Shown: positions 35,634 to 44,481, counted from the first letter of the stretch. The stretch: DNA of 64,000 bases from Sva-07 sp963717385 (GCA_963717385.1 CAVQWE010000012.1:104868-168867); one strand, 5' to 3'. The notes: generated by a model not told the origin, from the sequence alone. Numbers and translations: made by a program.

Positions 35634-36623
35634 TCAGGCGAGGTTTTCGCCGTCGAAGATGTCGCTCACGCTGGTGTCATCGAACACGGCGCCGAGGGCT
35701 TCGGCAATCAGCGGGGCGACCGAGAGCACCTCGATCTTGTCGAGCTGCTTCTCGGGCGGCAACGGCAAGGTGTTGGTGAGCACGACCCGGGCGATGGGAG
35801 CGTTCTTCAGGCGGTCGATCGCCGGCCCGGACAGCACGCCGTGTGTGGCCATCGCCCAGACCTCGCTGGCACCTCGCTCGATCAGGAGTTCCGCCGCCGC
35901 GCAGATCGTGCCGGCGGTGTCGATCATGTCGTCGGTGATCACGCACAATCGGCCCTCGACGTCGCCCATCACCTCGGTTGCCTCGGCGACGTTGGCCATG
36001 CCTTTCGGCCGACGCTTGTAGATGAAGGCCAGGTCGGCGCCGATGTCGGCGAGGTGCTGCGCCATGCGTTCGGCCACCTTGATGCGTCCGGCGTCGGGCG
36101 ACACGATCACGGGCGCCTTGGCGTGCTGGCGGATGTACTGCTCGAGCACCGGCATGGCGGTGAGGTGATCGACCGGGCCCTCGAAGAACCCTTGGATCTG
36201 GCCCGAGTGCAGGTCGATCGAGATCATCCGCTTGGCGCCTGCTGCTTTGAACATGTCGGCGACGAGGCGGGCGGTGATCGGCTCGCGACCCTCGGCCTTG
36301 CGGTCCTGGCGGGCGTAGCCGTAGAAGGGGCACACCGCGGTGATGCGCTTGGCCGACGCCCGATAGGCGGCGTCGATCATGATCAGATGCTCCATGATCG
36401 AGTCGTTCACCGAGTGCGCGTCGATGCCGTAGTGGCTCTGGATGACGAAGACGTCGGAGCCGCGGATCGACTCGCCGAAACGGCAACGAACCTCGCCGTT
36501 GGAGAACTCGACGAGGTTGTCGTGTCCGAGTTCGATGTTCAGATGGGTCGCCACCTCCTGCGCCAGCTCTGGGTGGGTCCGCCCCGAATACAGGGCCAAT
36601 CGCTTGGTGGTGACCTTCTCCAT
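35634..36623 (-). CDS. prs: Ribose-phosphate pyrophosphokinase
   Basis: Protein of 329 residues making PRPP from ribose-5-phosphate and ATP. Visible: LALYSGRTHPELAQEVA, the ATP-site loop VCPFYGYARQDRK, SIDLHSGQIQGFFEGPVDHL, and the PRPP loop CVITDDMIDTAGTI. A GGGGAGGAC SD lies 11 bases before ATG 36623. It follows glmU by 35 bases, the standard actinobacterial pair. Confidence 0.97.
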   Translation of the reverse strand: MEKVTTKRLALYSGRTHPELAQEVATHLNIELGHDNLVEFSNGEVRCRFGESIRGSDVFVIQSHYGIDAHSVNDSIMEHLIMIDAAYRASAKRITAVCPFYGYARQDRKAEGREPITARLVADMFKAAGAKRMISIDLHSGQIQGFFEGPVDHLTAMPVLEQYIRQHAKAPVIVSPDAGRIKVAERMAQHLADIGADLAFIYKRRPKGMANVAEATEVMGDVEGRLCVITDDMIDTAGTICAAAELLIERGASEVWAMATHGVLSGPAIDRLKNAPIARVVLTNTLPLPPEKQLDKIEVLSVAPLIAEALGAVFDDTSVSDIFDGENLA

Positions 36624-36658
36624 GAGCTGTGACGTCCTCCCCGAACGTTGGTGCGGCT

Positions 36659-37744
36659 CTAGCCGACAGGGGCAGTGTAGAAGGCGCCGGTCGTCGAGTT
36701 GGAAGTGACGCTCGATCCGGCCGGGAGATGGGCGTACGGGCCCACGATGGCGGCGGGGCCGACCTCGGCGTCGTGGCCGACGGTGTGCTCGACGACCGCT
36801 TCGCTACCGACAGCGCAGTCGACGAGGCGCGTGTCAGGACCGATCTCGCAGCCGTCGCCGATGACGGTGGATCCCTGCAGGATGGTGCCGGGATACAACG
36901 TGACGTCGCGACCGATGGTGACGGTGACATCGATGAAGGTCTGGCGGGGGTCGAGCATCGTGACGCCGCCGAGCAGATGTGAGCGGTTGGTGCGCGAGCG
37001 CAGCTCGCGTTCGGCGAGGGCGAGCTGCCAGCGGTCGTTGACGCCCTGGGTTTCGCCCGCCGGTGCCTGCACGACGCCAATGCGGTGTCCCATCGCGCCG
37101 AGCACCGAGATCACGTCGGTCAGGTAGTACTCGCCTTGGGCGTTGTCGGTGGTGAGCTTGCGCAGTGCCGGGCCGAGGAGGTCACGCCGAAACGCGTAGA
37201 TCGAGGTGCAGATCTCCTTGACGTCGAGTTCGTCGGGTGCCGCATCTCGGTGTTCGACGATGCGGGCGGCCTGTCCGTCGGCTTTGCGGATGACGCGCCC
37301 GTAGCCGGTGGGATCGTCCATCACGCTGGTGAGCAGCGTGGCGGCGTTGCCACATTCGACATGGGTGTCGACGAGCTCTCGCAGCGTTTCGGGACGCAAC
37401 AGCGGTGTGTCGCCCGGGAGCACGAGGATGGTGGAATCGTCGTCGTAGTCGTCGCCACCGAAGGCGGTCATTCCGATCGATGCGGCGTCGCCGGTGCCGT
37501 TCTGTTCTCGTTGTTCGACGAAGGCCACGTTGGCCCAGTCGGGTGCCATCTGCTGGACCTTCTTGGTGACCTGTTCGGCGCCGTGGCCGACGACGACGGC
37601 GGTGCGGTCGGGGCTGACGTGCTCGAGCGCGTGGATGACGTGGAGCACCATGGCTCGCCCGCAGATGAGGTGCAGCGGTTTGGGGCGGCTGGAACGCATG
37701 CGGGTGCCTTCACCGGCCGCGAGGATGATGGCGGAAACGCTCAT
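36659..37744 (-). CDS. glmU: GlmU uridylyltransferase, C-terminally truncated
   Basis: Protein of 361 residues. The N-terminal UTP:GlcNAc-1-P uridylyltransferase domain is complete: IILAAGEGTRMRSSRPKPLH, EQREQNGTGDAA, LVLPGDTPLLRP. The left-handed beta-helix begins (TVTIGRDVTLYPGTILQGST) but stops after VGPYAHLPAGSSV with an unrelated end. Full GlmU proteins have ~450-490 residues, and the missing part holds the acetyltransferase catalytic His and the acetyl-CoA site. Only 35 bases separate its stop from prs, so no missed remainder exists. The A of its ATG is also the last base of the tRNA-Gln CCA. Confidence 0.9.
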   Translation of the reverse strand: MSVSAIILAAGEGTRMRSSRPKPLHLICGRAMVLHVIHALEHVSPDRTAVVVGHGAEQVTKKVQQMAPDWANVAFVEQREQNGTGDAASIGMTAFGGDDYDDDSTILVLPGDTPLLRPETLRELVDTHVECGNAATLLTSVMDDPTGYGRVIRKADGQAARIVEHRDAAPDELDVKEICTSIYAFRRDLLGPALRKLTTDNAQGEYYLTDVISVLGAMGHRIGVVQAPAGETQGVNDRWQLALAERELRSRTNRSHLLGGVTMLDPRQTFIDVTVTIGRDVTLYPGTILQGSTVIGDGCEIGPDTRLVDCAVGSEAVVEHTVGHDAEVGPAAIVGPYAHLPAGSSVTSNSTTGAFYTAPVG

Positions 37745-37817
37745 GGCTCCGGGGAGAGGATTCGAACCCCTACACGCGGCACCAAAAACCGCTGTCCTAC
37801 CATTAGACGACCCCGGA
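37744..37817 (-). tRNA. tRNA-Gln (UUG)
   Basis: A complete cloverleaf on the minus strand: acceptor TCCGGGG/CCCCGGA, D arm GTC-TAATGGTAG-GAC, anticodon arm GCGGT-TTTTGGT-GCCGC with anticodon TTG (UUG, Gln), T arm AGGGG-TTCGAAT-CCTCT, discriminator G and encoded CCA. The final A of CCA (37744) is the first base of the glmU ATG, so tRNA and coding sequence overlap by one base. Confidence 0.95.
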
Positions 37818-37919
37818 CTGATTGTGTTTCTTGGTGCATGCACCGTATCTGGCCGGGCCGATCGTGCAACGCAACGTTGCTCGGTGCGGTTGCCCGGTGG
37901 CGCGGCGGCTCCGAACCGG

Positions 37920-37925
37920 TAGCGT
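37920..37925 (+). promoter_or_regulatory. Putative -10 box (TAGCGT) of the bS22 gene
   Basis: TAGCGT ends ten bases before ATG 37936, giving at most a very short leader. Confidence 0.35.
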
Positions 37926-37935
37926 TGCGGGCCTT

Positions 37936-38028
37936 ATGGGTTCTCTGATCAAGAAGCGCCGCAAGCGCATGCGGAAGAAGAAGCACAAGAAGATGCTCCG
38001 CCGCACGCGTCACCAGCGTCGTAAGTAG
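37936..38028 (+). CDS. Ribosomal mini-protein bS22 (AURKAIP1/COX24 domain)
   Basis: A 30-residue, extremely basic protein: MGSLIKKRRKRMRKKKHKKM then LRRTRHQRRK. This matches the actinobacterial small-subunit protein bS22, known from mycobacterial ribosome structures (AURKAIP1/COX24 domain). It begins at ATG 37936 and ends at TAG 38028, directly abutting the convergent ispE stop at 38029. It is divergent from the tRNA-Gln/glmU unit. Confidence 0.9.
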   Translation: MGSLIKKRRKRMRKKKHKKMLRRTRHQRRK

Positions 38029-38850
38029 TCATGTCAGCGGCGACCTGTTGGTCGCCACGTCCATCGGCACGGTTCGTGCCAGCACCACCCGAGCGCCCTC
38101 GTCGACCAGATCGCCGAGGGCGTTTGCGCGTTCGCCCTCGGTGAACCACGTGGCGCCGCTTCCAGCGAGCACCGGGGCCACGCCGACGCGGTCGCCGATC
38201 AGGTCTCGCCAACGCGCGAGTTCGGGCTCGACGGCGATCGCTGCGGGTTCGAGGTCGTTCGGTCCGTCGGCGGTCGGTGCACCCAGGTCGTCCCACGCCC
38301 GGTAGGCCGCCGGCGTGCTCACCCGCAGCGGCGGGATCACGAGCGTGACGACTCGGTCGGTGTGGGGGAGCACCTCGACGATTTCACCGATGCCACGGAC
38401 GCGGGCGTGCCCGCCGACGAGGCAGAACGGAATGTCGGCACCGAGCGTTGCAGCGTGTTGCAGGTCGGATGGTGCGGTGCCGACCCCGCCCCATCGCAGC
38501 ACCGTGGCGGCGTCGGTGGAGCCCCCGCCGAGGCCACCACCGTGCGGGATCTGCTTGTGGAGGTGGAGGCCGAACGCAACGTCGGTGCCGATCAGTCGGC
38601 GTGCACGCGCGACCAGGTTGGACTCGTCGAGGGGCATTCCGTCGGAGAACGGCCCGGATGCCGTGAGGCCAGTCGCCCCGGGCGTCACCGTGATGAGGTC
38701 GTGGAGGTCGAGGCTGACCATCTCGGCGTCGATCAGGTGGTAGCCGTCGTCGCGGACACCGGTGATCCGCAGCCCGAGCGTCAACTTCGCATGCGCCCTC
38801 AACGTGAGGGTGGGCGTCGGAGCGCTCGACGCAGCCGTTGGTGCGGTCAT
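38029..38850 (-). CDS. ispE: 4-diphosphocytidyl-2-C-methyl-D-erythritol kinase
   Basis: Protein of 273 residues, GHMP-kinase fold, fourth step of the MEP isoprenoid pathway. Motifs: LRAHAKLTLGLRITGVRDDGYH, the ATP loop PHGGGLGGGSTDAATVLRW, and near the end VLAGSGATWFTEG. ATG 38850 overlaps the rsmA stop by four bases; rsmA-ispE is a common actinobacterial pair. Confidence 0.95.
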   Translation of the reverse strand: MTAPTAASSAPTPTLTLRAHAKLTLGLRITGVRDDGYHLIDAEMVSLDLHDLITVTPGATGLTASGPFSDGMPLDESNLVARARRLIGTDVAFGLHLHKQIPHGGGLGGGSTDAATVLRWGGVGTAPSDLQHAATLGADIPFCLVGGHARVRGIGEIVEVLPHTDRVVTLVIPPLRVSTPAAYRAWDDLGAPTADGPNDLEPAAIAVEPELARWRDLIGDRVGVAPVLAGSGATWFTEGERANALGDLVDEGARVVLARTVPMDVATNRSPLT

Positions 38851-39677
38851 GGCGAGTGGTGTGGCGCGGCGAGGTGGGCGTCGGTGAGCCTGCACCAGGC
38901 GTCGACGTCGAGTTCTTCGGGCCGCGAGGTCGGGCTGATGCGTGCGCTTTCGTAGGTGTCCGGAGCCACGATTCCAGCGAGGGATCGGCGCAACATCTTG
39001 CGTCGTTGGCCGAACCCGGCGCGTACCAGGGTGAACAAGGCAGCTGGATCGGTGGTGGGTGGTTCGCGCCGTGTGATCGAAACGAGCGCCGACTCCACGT
39101 TTGGGCGCGGTACGAAGACCGAGGCCGGGACGTGTCCGACCACTTTGGCCGTTCCCCAATAGGCGGCTTTCACGCTGACCGCACCGTACGCCGAGGTGCG
39201 CGGCGCTGCAGCGAACCGTTCGGCAGCCTCGCGCTGGACCATCACGAGCATGCGCGAGATGGCGGCCACGTCGTCGAGCAGGTCGCAGATCAGTGGGGTG
39301 GCGACGTTGTACGGAAGGTTCGCCACGAGCACCCAGTCGTCGTGTCCGGCGAGCAGTTCGTTCCAGTCGAGGTGCATCGCGTCGGCCTCGACGACGTGCA
39401 CGTTCGTTCGGTCGGCCACGACGTCGCGCAAGATGGGAACGACGCCACGGTCGACCTCGATGGCTGTGACGTGTGCTCCGGTGTCGGCGAGAGCGAGCGT
39501 CAACGAGCCGAGCCCGGCACCGATCTCGACGACGTGGTCGCCTTCGCCGACGTGTGCAAGGTCTGCGATGCGACGGACCGTGTTGGGGTCGGCAACGAAG
39601 TTCTGTCCGAGGTCACGACGTGGGGCGAGCGATCCTGAGTCGAGGAGTTCGCGAATGGTCGGACGCGAGTGGGTCAC
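38847..39677 (-). CDS. rsmA: 16S rRNA (adenine1518/1519-N6)-dimethyltransferase RsmA/KsgA
   Basis: Protein of 276 residues. Visible: RRDLGQNFVADPNTVRRIA, the SAM loop VVEIGAGLGSLTLALA, AIEVDRGVVPIL, and the catalytic motif IV VANLPYNVATPLI. C-terminal helices RRKMLRRSLAG are typical. It dimethylates two adenines in helix 45 of 16S rRNA. GTG 39677 overlaps the preceding stop (GTGA). Confidence 0.95.
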   Translation of the reverse strand: MTHSRPTIRELLDSGSLAPRRDLGQNFVADPNTVRRIADLAHVGEGDHVVEIGAGLGSLTLALADTGAHVTAIEVDRGVVPILRDVVADRTNVHVVEADAMHLDWNELLAGHDDWVLVANLPYNVATPLICDLLDDVAAISRMLVMVQREAAERFAAAPRTSAYGAVSVKAAYWGTAKVVGHVPASVFVPRPNVESALVSITRREPPTTDPAALFTLVRAGFGQRRKMLRRSLAGIVAPDTYESARISPTSRPEELDVDAWCRLTDAHLAAPHHSP

Positions 39678-40228
39678 CGACGGATCTCGACCGAGATCGG
39701 GGCATCGGTCAGATCGGCGATCGCGCCGAACGCCGAGGTGTGCATCACGACATCGCTCTGAGCGCTTCCGGGAGCGATCACCGAGGTGCAGGTCACCGAG
39801 CGATTGTTGGCGAGGTTCACGATGGTCACGTCGCTGCCGCCGGCGACACCGGGGACGATGCAGGTGCTGCGGGCGATGCTGCTGCGGAAGGTGGCCTTGG
39901 CCACGATGCCGTCGATCAGGGGGCGGGCGGGGACGGCGATCTCGGCCTGGCCCGCGCCGACCGCGCTGGCGGGTCCGTCGAGGAACACCGGCGCCACCTC
40001 GCCGTCGGGCGCTTCCGGGCCGACCGCGGCGGTGGCGAGCTGCTCGGTCGAATCGGCGATGGCAACTCCATCGTCGGCGGTGGCGACGTCGGCGTCGATG
40101 CCGGCCACCGCGAGGTTGGGCGCTGCGGAGTTCTCCGAGGTGTTGGCCCACCACAGCGCAGGCAGCGCCAGCAGTGTCAGAACGGTCGCTGCGATGAAGC
40201 GGCGCCGGTCGGTGTCGGTGAGTGCCAT
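39674..40228 (-). CDS. Secreted protein with degenerate RlpA-like (double-psi barrel) domain
   Basis: Protein of 184 residues. One N-terminal membrane helix (FIAATVLTLLALPALWWA) precedes a low-complexity Ala/Val/Asp region and a C-terminal ~80-residue domain: DGIVAKATFRSSIARSTCI, VTIVNLANNRSVTCTSVIAP and SAFGAIADLTDAPISVEIR. The spacing of N-L-x-N-x-R-S and D-L-T-D matches RlpA/DPBB domains, but the catalytic Asp-Arg of lytic RlpA is missing. It occupies the place of the Rpf/G5 gene normally upstream of rsmA in actinobacteria. Probably wall-associated; function unknown. Confidence 0.6.
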   Translation of the reverse strand: MALTDTDRRRFIAATVLTLLALPALWWANTSENSAAPNLAVAGIDADVATADDGVAIADSTEQLATAAVGPEAPDGEVAPVFLDGPASAVGAGQAEIAVPARPLIDGIVAKATFRSSIARSTCIVPGVAGGSDVTIVNLANNRSVTCTSVIAPGSAQSDVVMHTSAFGAIADLTDAPISVEIRR

Positions 40229-40394
40229 GAGGTTCGTCGTGGGTTTCGTGCGACGGAGGTGTGCCCGCTGCCCGCTCGGTCTGAGGGCGCGTCAGCGTAG
40301 CGCCAGGTTGGCTGCGCAACGACTCGGACGGTGGCCGCCAACCACGCAGAGTGGTGGTGCCGGTTCCTCGTGCCCAAGGCGTCGAGGACTGCGA

Positions 40395-41147
40395 TCAGAG
40401 ATCGAAGATGCGCCGGGCGTTCGCTGAGGTGGCTTCGGCGACGTCTGCTACGTCGACGTCGCGGAGGTCGGCGATGTGTTGGCCGACATGGGGCACCCAG
40501 GCCGGCCGGTTGGGCTTGCCGCGATGGGGTACCGGCGCCAGGTACGGGCTGTCGGTTTCGACGAGCATCGACTCCAGCGGGCAGAGCGTCGCTGCGGCTT
40601 GTACCTCGGGGGCTCCCTTGAACGTGACGATCCCGGAGAACGACAGCATCGCACCGATGTCGAGCGCTCGTCGGGCCTCGTCCGGGCCACCGGTGAAGCA
40701 GTGGAAGATGGTGCGCTCGGGCACGCCACCCTCGGCGAGTACGGCGAACGTGTCGTCCCACGCGTCACGCGTGTGGATGACGAGTGCGAGATCGCGCTCG
40801 TTCGCGAGCTCGATTTGTTTGGCGAATGCGTGCTGTTGGGTCTCGCGCGGTGAGTGGTCGTAGTAGTAGTCGAGTCCGCACTCGCCGACCGCAACGATGC
40901 CGACGGTGTCGAGCAGGTCGACGATCGAGTCGACACCGTCGACTGCGTCGTGGGGGTGGAGTCCCACCGTGGCGAACACCCCGGGGTGAGCGCGTGCAGC
41001 GTCGATCGCCGCGAGCGATGTGGCGCGATCGCATCCAACCGAGATCAGCGTGGTCACGCCGGCCTCGGCTGCAGCGGCGACCGCGAGGGCGGTGCCGTCG
41101 GGGATCCGTTCGTCGTGCACATGGCAGTGCGAGTCGACCCACTCCAT
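40395..41147 (-). CDS. TatD family metal-dependent hydrolase
   Basis: Protein of 250 residues. Metal ligands: WVDSHCHVHDERIP, VGLHPHDAV, VGECGLDYYYDHSP, LVIHTRDAWDD, FHCFTGGPDEARR and ETDSPYLAPVPHRGKPNRP. TatD proteins are Mg-dependent DNases/hydrolases, and in many actinobacteria follow metG as here. ATG 41147 starts 12 bases after the metG stop; only by the metG frameshift does the frame appear fused to it. Confidence 0.93.
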   Translation of the reverse strand: MEWVDSHCHVHDERIPDGTALAVAAAAEAGVTTLISVGCDRATSLAAIDAARAHPGVFATVGLHPHDAVDGVDSIVDLLDTVGIVAVGECGLDYYYDHSPRETQQHAFAKQIELANERDLALVIHTRDAWDDTFAVLAEGGVPERTIFHCFTGGPDEARRALDIGAMLSFSGIVTFKGAPEVQAAATLCPLESMLVETDSPYLAPVPHRGKPNRPAWVPHVGQHIADLRDVDVADVAEATSANARRIFDL

Positions 41148-41158
41148 GTTGCGGTCGC

Positions 41159-42677
41159 TCACGACAGACGCGGGAAGAGGGCGTCGCCCTTGGTGACGGT
41201 CGCTCCAGGGACGTACTGGCCCCACGCCACGGCGTCGGGGAGGCGCTGCTCGCCGACCTGACCGGGCAGCCCGATGCGCTCCCAGATTGCCTGTGCGGTG
41301 TCGGGCATCGCCGGCTGTGCCAGTACGCGCGACGATCCGCAACGCTTCGAGGGCGTCGCCCATCACGGCATCGACGCCCGGGCCGGGGTCGGCCTTCCAT
41401 GGCTCGTTGGTTTCGAGGTGGGCGTTGGTGGCGCGCACCAGCTGCCAGGTGGCGTCGAGCGCCTTGCTCGGCTGCACCGCGTCCCAGTGAGCAGCGGTCT
41501 CGGCGTAGGCAGTTGCCGCAACGGCGGCGAGGGCGCTGTCGGGGTTCGGCGCGGTGCCGATGCCGTCACACTTCTTCGCCACCACCGTGGCCACTCGGGC
41601 GAGCAAGTTGCCGAGATTGTTCGCGAGGTCGGAGTTGTACCGCGACGTGAATCCCTCGATCGAGAAGTCGCCGTCGTTGCCGTAGGCGGTGTCGGCGAGC
41701 ACGTAGTAGCGGAAGCCGTCGAGGCCGACCTCGTCGATCAGATCGAGGGGGTTCACCACGTTGCCCGACGTCTTGCTCATCTTCTCGCCGCCACTGAGCA
41801 GCCAGCCGCCGATCGCCCAGCCCTTCGGCAGGTCGACGCCCGCGGACATCAGCATCGCCGGCCAGTACACGCAGTGCTGGCGGATGATGTCCTTGCCGAT
41901 CAGGTGGTAGTCGACGGGCCACCAGTCGCGGTAGGTGTCGGTGCCGTCGCCGAAGCCGACCGCCGCGAGATAGTTGGTGAGCGCGTCGAACCAGACGTAG
42001 GTGACGTGCTTGGGATCCCACGGCAGCGGGATGCCCCATTCGAGCGAGGTGCGGCTGATCGAGAAGTCGCGCAGGCCGCTCTTGATGAGCCCGATCGCTT
42101 CGTTGCCGCGATGCTCGGGGGTGAGCGCTGTTGGGTGGGCCGCGTACCAGTCGAGGAGGCGGTCTTCGAAACGCGAGAGGCGGAAGAAGTAGTTCTCCTC
42201 CTCGAAGTACTCGACGGGGCGCTGGTGGATCGGGCAGCAGTCGGCGGTGCCGTCGATCTCGACCAGTTCGTCGTCGGCGTAGTACTCCTCGCAGGCAACG
42301 CAGTACTTGCCGGCGAAGGTGTCGAGTTCGATGTCGCCGGCGTCGTAGCAACGCTGCAACAACTCGGCAACGGCGGCCTTGTGGCGCGGTTCGGTGGTGC
42401 GGATGAAGTCGTCGTTGCTGATGTTCAGCCGATCCCATGCCGCAGCGAACTTCGGGGCGATGTCGTCGGTGAACGCCTGCGGCGTGACCCCGGCGGCCTC
42501 GGCCGCCTGCTGGATCTTGAGGCCGTGCTCGTCGGTGCCGGTGACGTACTTGACGTCGTCGCCGAGGAGGCGGTGCCAGCGGGCGAGCGCGTCACCGACG
42601 ATCGTGGTGTACGCATGACCGAGGTGCGGCTCGGCGTTCACGTAGTAGATCGGTGTCGTCAGGTAGAACCGGCTCAC
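41159..42677 (-). CDS. metG: Methionyl-tRNA synthetase (frameshift near 41328)
   Basis: 505 residues after removing one extra base near 41328, which restores IVA-VLAQPAMPDTAQAIWERI and the stop at 41159. Class I synthetase signatures: PHLGHAYTTI (HIGH) and GGEKMSKTSGN (KMSKS); a cysteine knuckle YCVACEEYYADD ... CCPIHQ. It charges tRNA-Met in the cytoplasm. The C-terminal tRNA-binding extension of longer enzymes is absent, typical for actinobacteria. GTG 42677 is preceded by TAGCGT seven bases upstream. Confidence 0.95.
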
Positions 42678-42684
42678 GCCGTGC

Positions 42685-42690
42685 ACGCTA
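42685..42690 (-). promoter_or_regulatory. Putative -10 box (TAGCGT) of leaderless metG
   Basis: Minus-strand TAGCGT ends seven bases before GTG 42677. Confidence 0.5.
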
Positions 42691-42725
42691 GAGCCTCGGT
42701 CCCATCCGCCCACCGACGATTGACC

Positions 42726-42763
42726 GTGGTTCCCCGCGCCCGGGTCTCTGGGAACCACGATCA
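42726..42763. repeat. GGTTCC-GCGCCCGGGTCTC-GGAACC repeat, single copy
   Basis: GTGGTTCCCCGCGCCCGGG followed by TCTCTGGGAACCACGATCAGG, a palindromic element in the divergent gap between metG and the thioesterase gene. Confidence 0.75.
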
Positions 42764-42776
42764 GGTGGGTCGTCGA

Positions 42777-42782
42777 TACCGT
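42777..42782 (+). promoter_or_regulatory. Putative -10 box (TACCGT) of the thioesterase gene
   Basis: TACCGT ends seven bases before ATG 42790; no SD is present. Confidence 0.5.
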
Positions 42783-42789
42783 GCGGGCG

Positions 42790-43629
42790 ATGTCTGGAGT
42801 GTTCGTCGACGCAACTTCCGTGAGCCGCCTCGTGACCGAGACCTCGACGGCGACGCCCGACGGCGCCGCCGAAGTCACCCGATTCTCCGCCGAGGTCAAG
42901 CCCGGCTGGGACATCGGCGGCAACGCCAACGGCGGGTACCTGATGGCGATCGCTGGACGAGCGATGACCGAAGCCGTGGGACGGCCACCGGTGACGTTGA
43001 CGGCGCACTACCTCCGGCCGGCGCCGGCCGGGCCGTGCGAGATCGATGTCACCACCGTTCGTTCAGGGCGTCGGTTCGCAACAGCCACGTCGACGCTGAC
43101 CATGGCGTCGGGTCAGGTGCTGCAGCTCCTCGGCACGTTCGGTGATCAGACTCCGGGCGGCGCGTCCCTCACTCGCGAGGCCCCGGTCGATCTTCCCGAC
43201 TACGACGACTGCGAGATCCCGCCAGCGCCCACCGATGGCCCAGGGCCTGAGATGTTCCGCCGCCTCGCTGTGCGAATCCGCCCCGGCGACGAGGGGTTTC
43301 GCACCGGCAACCCGTCGGGCAACGCCGAGATCCGAGGCTGGTTCGCGTTCGCTGATGGCGAACCGATCGACGCGATCGGGCTGCTGCTCGTTGCCGACGC
43401 GTTTCCGCCGCCGATCTTCAACACCGACCTCCCCACGGCATGGGTGCCGACCATCGAGCTCACCGTGCACGTGCGTGGTGAGCCCGAACCGGGCCCGCTG
43501 CGTTGCTGGTTCCGCTCGCGGTTCATCCATGACGGTCTGCTCGACGAAGAGGGCGAGATCTGGGACTCGACCGGCAAACTCGTGGCGCAGAGCCGGCAGC
43601 TTGCGCTGTATCCCCGCCCACCGGCCTGA
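42790..43629 (+). CDS. Acyl-CoA thioesterase, double hot-dog fold
   Basis: Protein of 279 residues. The first hot-dog half has WDIGGNANGGYLMAIAGRAM, the helix and turn seen in TesB-like thioesterases, followed by VTLTAHYLRPAPAGPCEID. The second half ends FRSRFIHDGLLDEEGEIWDS and LVAQSRQLALY. It would hydrolyse acyl-CoA esters; chain-length preference cannot be read. It stands alone, convergent with the HAD-IB gene. Confidence 0.82.
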   Translation: MSGVFVDATSVSRLVTETSTATPDGAAEVTRFSAEVKPGWDIGGNANGGYLMAIAGRAMTEAVGRPPVTLTAHYLRPAPAGPCEIDVTTVRSGRRFATATSTLTMASGQVLQLLGTFGDQTPGGASLTREAPVDLPDYDDCEIPPAPTDGPGPEMFRRLAVRIRPGDEGFRTGNPSGNAEIRGWFAFADGEPIDAIGLLLVADAFPPPIFNTDLPTAWVPTIELTVHVRGEPEPGPLRCWFRSRFIHDGLLDEEGEIWDSTGKLVAQSRQLALYPRPPA

Positions 43630-43653
43630 CGGTGTCGGGCGGCGTCATCGACG

Positions 43654-44481
43654 TCAGCGCCGCAGGATGCTCGACCGGCCGCGCTTCGATCCGCGCGAGC
43701 TGGCGACCGCAACGCCGGCCGCGAAGCTCGCTCCGGCGATGCCGACCGTGCCCACCGACGCAGCCGTTCGACGCACCACCGACTTGGTCTGCTGGCTGAA
43801 GATCACGATCGGCCACCCGTTGCGTCGGGCGTGGCGTTCGAGCTTCGCATCGGGATTGACCGCCACGGGATGCCCCACCGCTTCGAGCATCGGCAGGTCG
43901 CTCGCCGAGTCGCTGTAGGCGTAACACAGATCGAGCTGATAGCCGTTCCAGTTGGCGAGTTCGATCATCGCTTCGACCTTGCCGTCGCCGTAGCAGAAGG
44001 GCCCGTCGAGCTCGCCGGTGTAGCGGCCGTCAGCGACACGGCTCCGGGTGCCGATGCCAGAAGTCATCCCGAACGAATGGGCGAGCGGCTCGACGATCTC
44101 CTGCGGCGCAGCCGACACGATGAAGGTGTCGCGCCCTGCATGGCGATGGCGGTCGAGGAGACGCCGGGCCTCGGGACGCAGCTTGGCGAGCAGGCGGGGA
44201 AGGACCTCGACGTTGAGTGCCTGCAGGTCGCTTTGGCGCATGCCCGACACCGCTTTGAGGATGCGGGCCTTGACAGCGTCGGTGGTGTCGTCGTCGGCGC
44301 CGAACAGCTGGAACGAGATCGCACCTGCGGCGTCGCGGGCGAACTCGACGTTGGGGATCAGTCCGGCCTTGCGTGCCTGGAGTGCCAGCGTGAACGCCGA
44401 CGATCCGGAGATCAGGGTGCGGTCGAGGTCGAAGAACGCAGCGCTCGGCCCCGAGCTCGCGACGTTGACGTACTCACTCAT
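43654..44481 (-). CDS. HAD-IB family hydrolase (phosphoserine-phosphatase-like)
   Basis: Protein of 275 residues. Motif I AAFFDLDRTLISGSSAF (DxDxT), motif II FIVSAAPQEIVEPLA, motif III near YGDGKVEAMIELAN, and LCYAYSDSASDLPMLEAVG for motif IV. The C-terminus has a Gly/Ala-rich membrane-like stretch (VGTVGIAGASFAAGVAVASS). Members dephosphorylate serine phosphate or lipid phosphates; the hydrophobic tail suggests a membrane substrate. Its start overlaps the rsmI end by eight bases. Confidence 0.85.
   Translation of the reverse strand: MSEYVNVASSGPSAAFFDLDRTLISGSSAFTLALQARKAGLIPNVEFARDAAGAISFQLFGADDDTTDAVKARILKAVSGMRQSDLQALNVEVLPRLLAKLRPEARRLLDRHRHAGRDTFIVSAAPQEIVEPLAHSFGMTSGIGTRSRVADGRYTGELDGPFCYGDGKVEAMIELANWNGYQLDLCYAYSDSASDLPMLEAVGHPVAVNPDAKLERHARRNGWPIVIFSQQTKSVVRRTAASVGTVGIAGASFAAGVAVASSRGSKRGRSSILRR

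Noticed and set aside
40395..42929. A single long frame that reads as a MetRS-TatD fusion
   Set aside because: Removing one base near 41328 restores the normal MetRS C-terminus and a stop 12 bases before the TatD start, so the fusion is an artefact.
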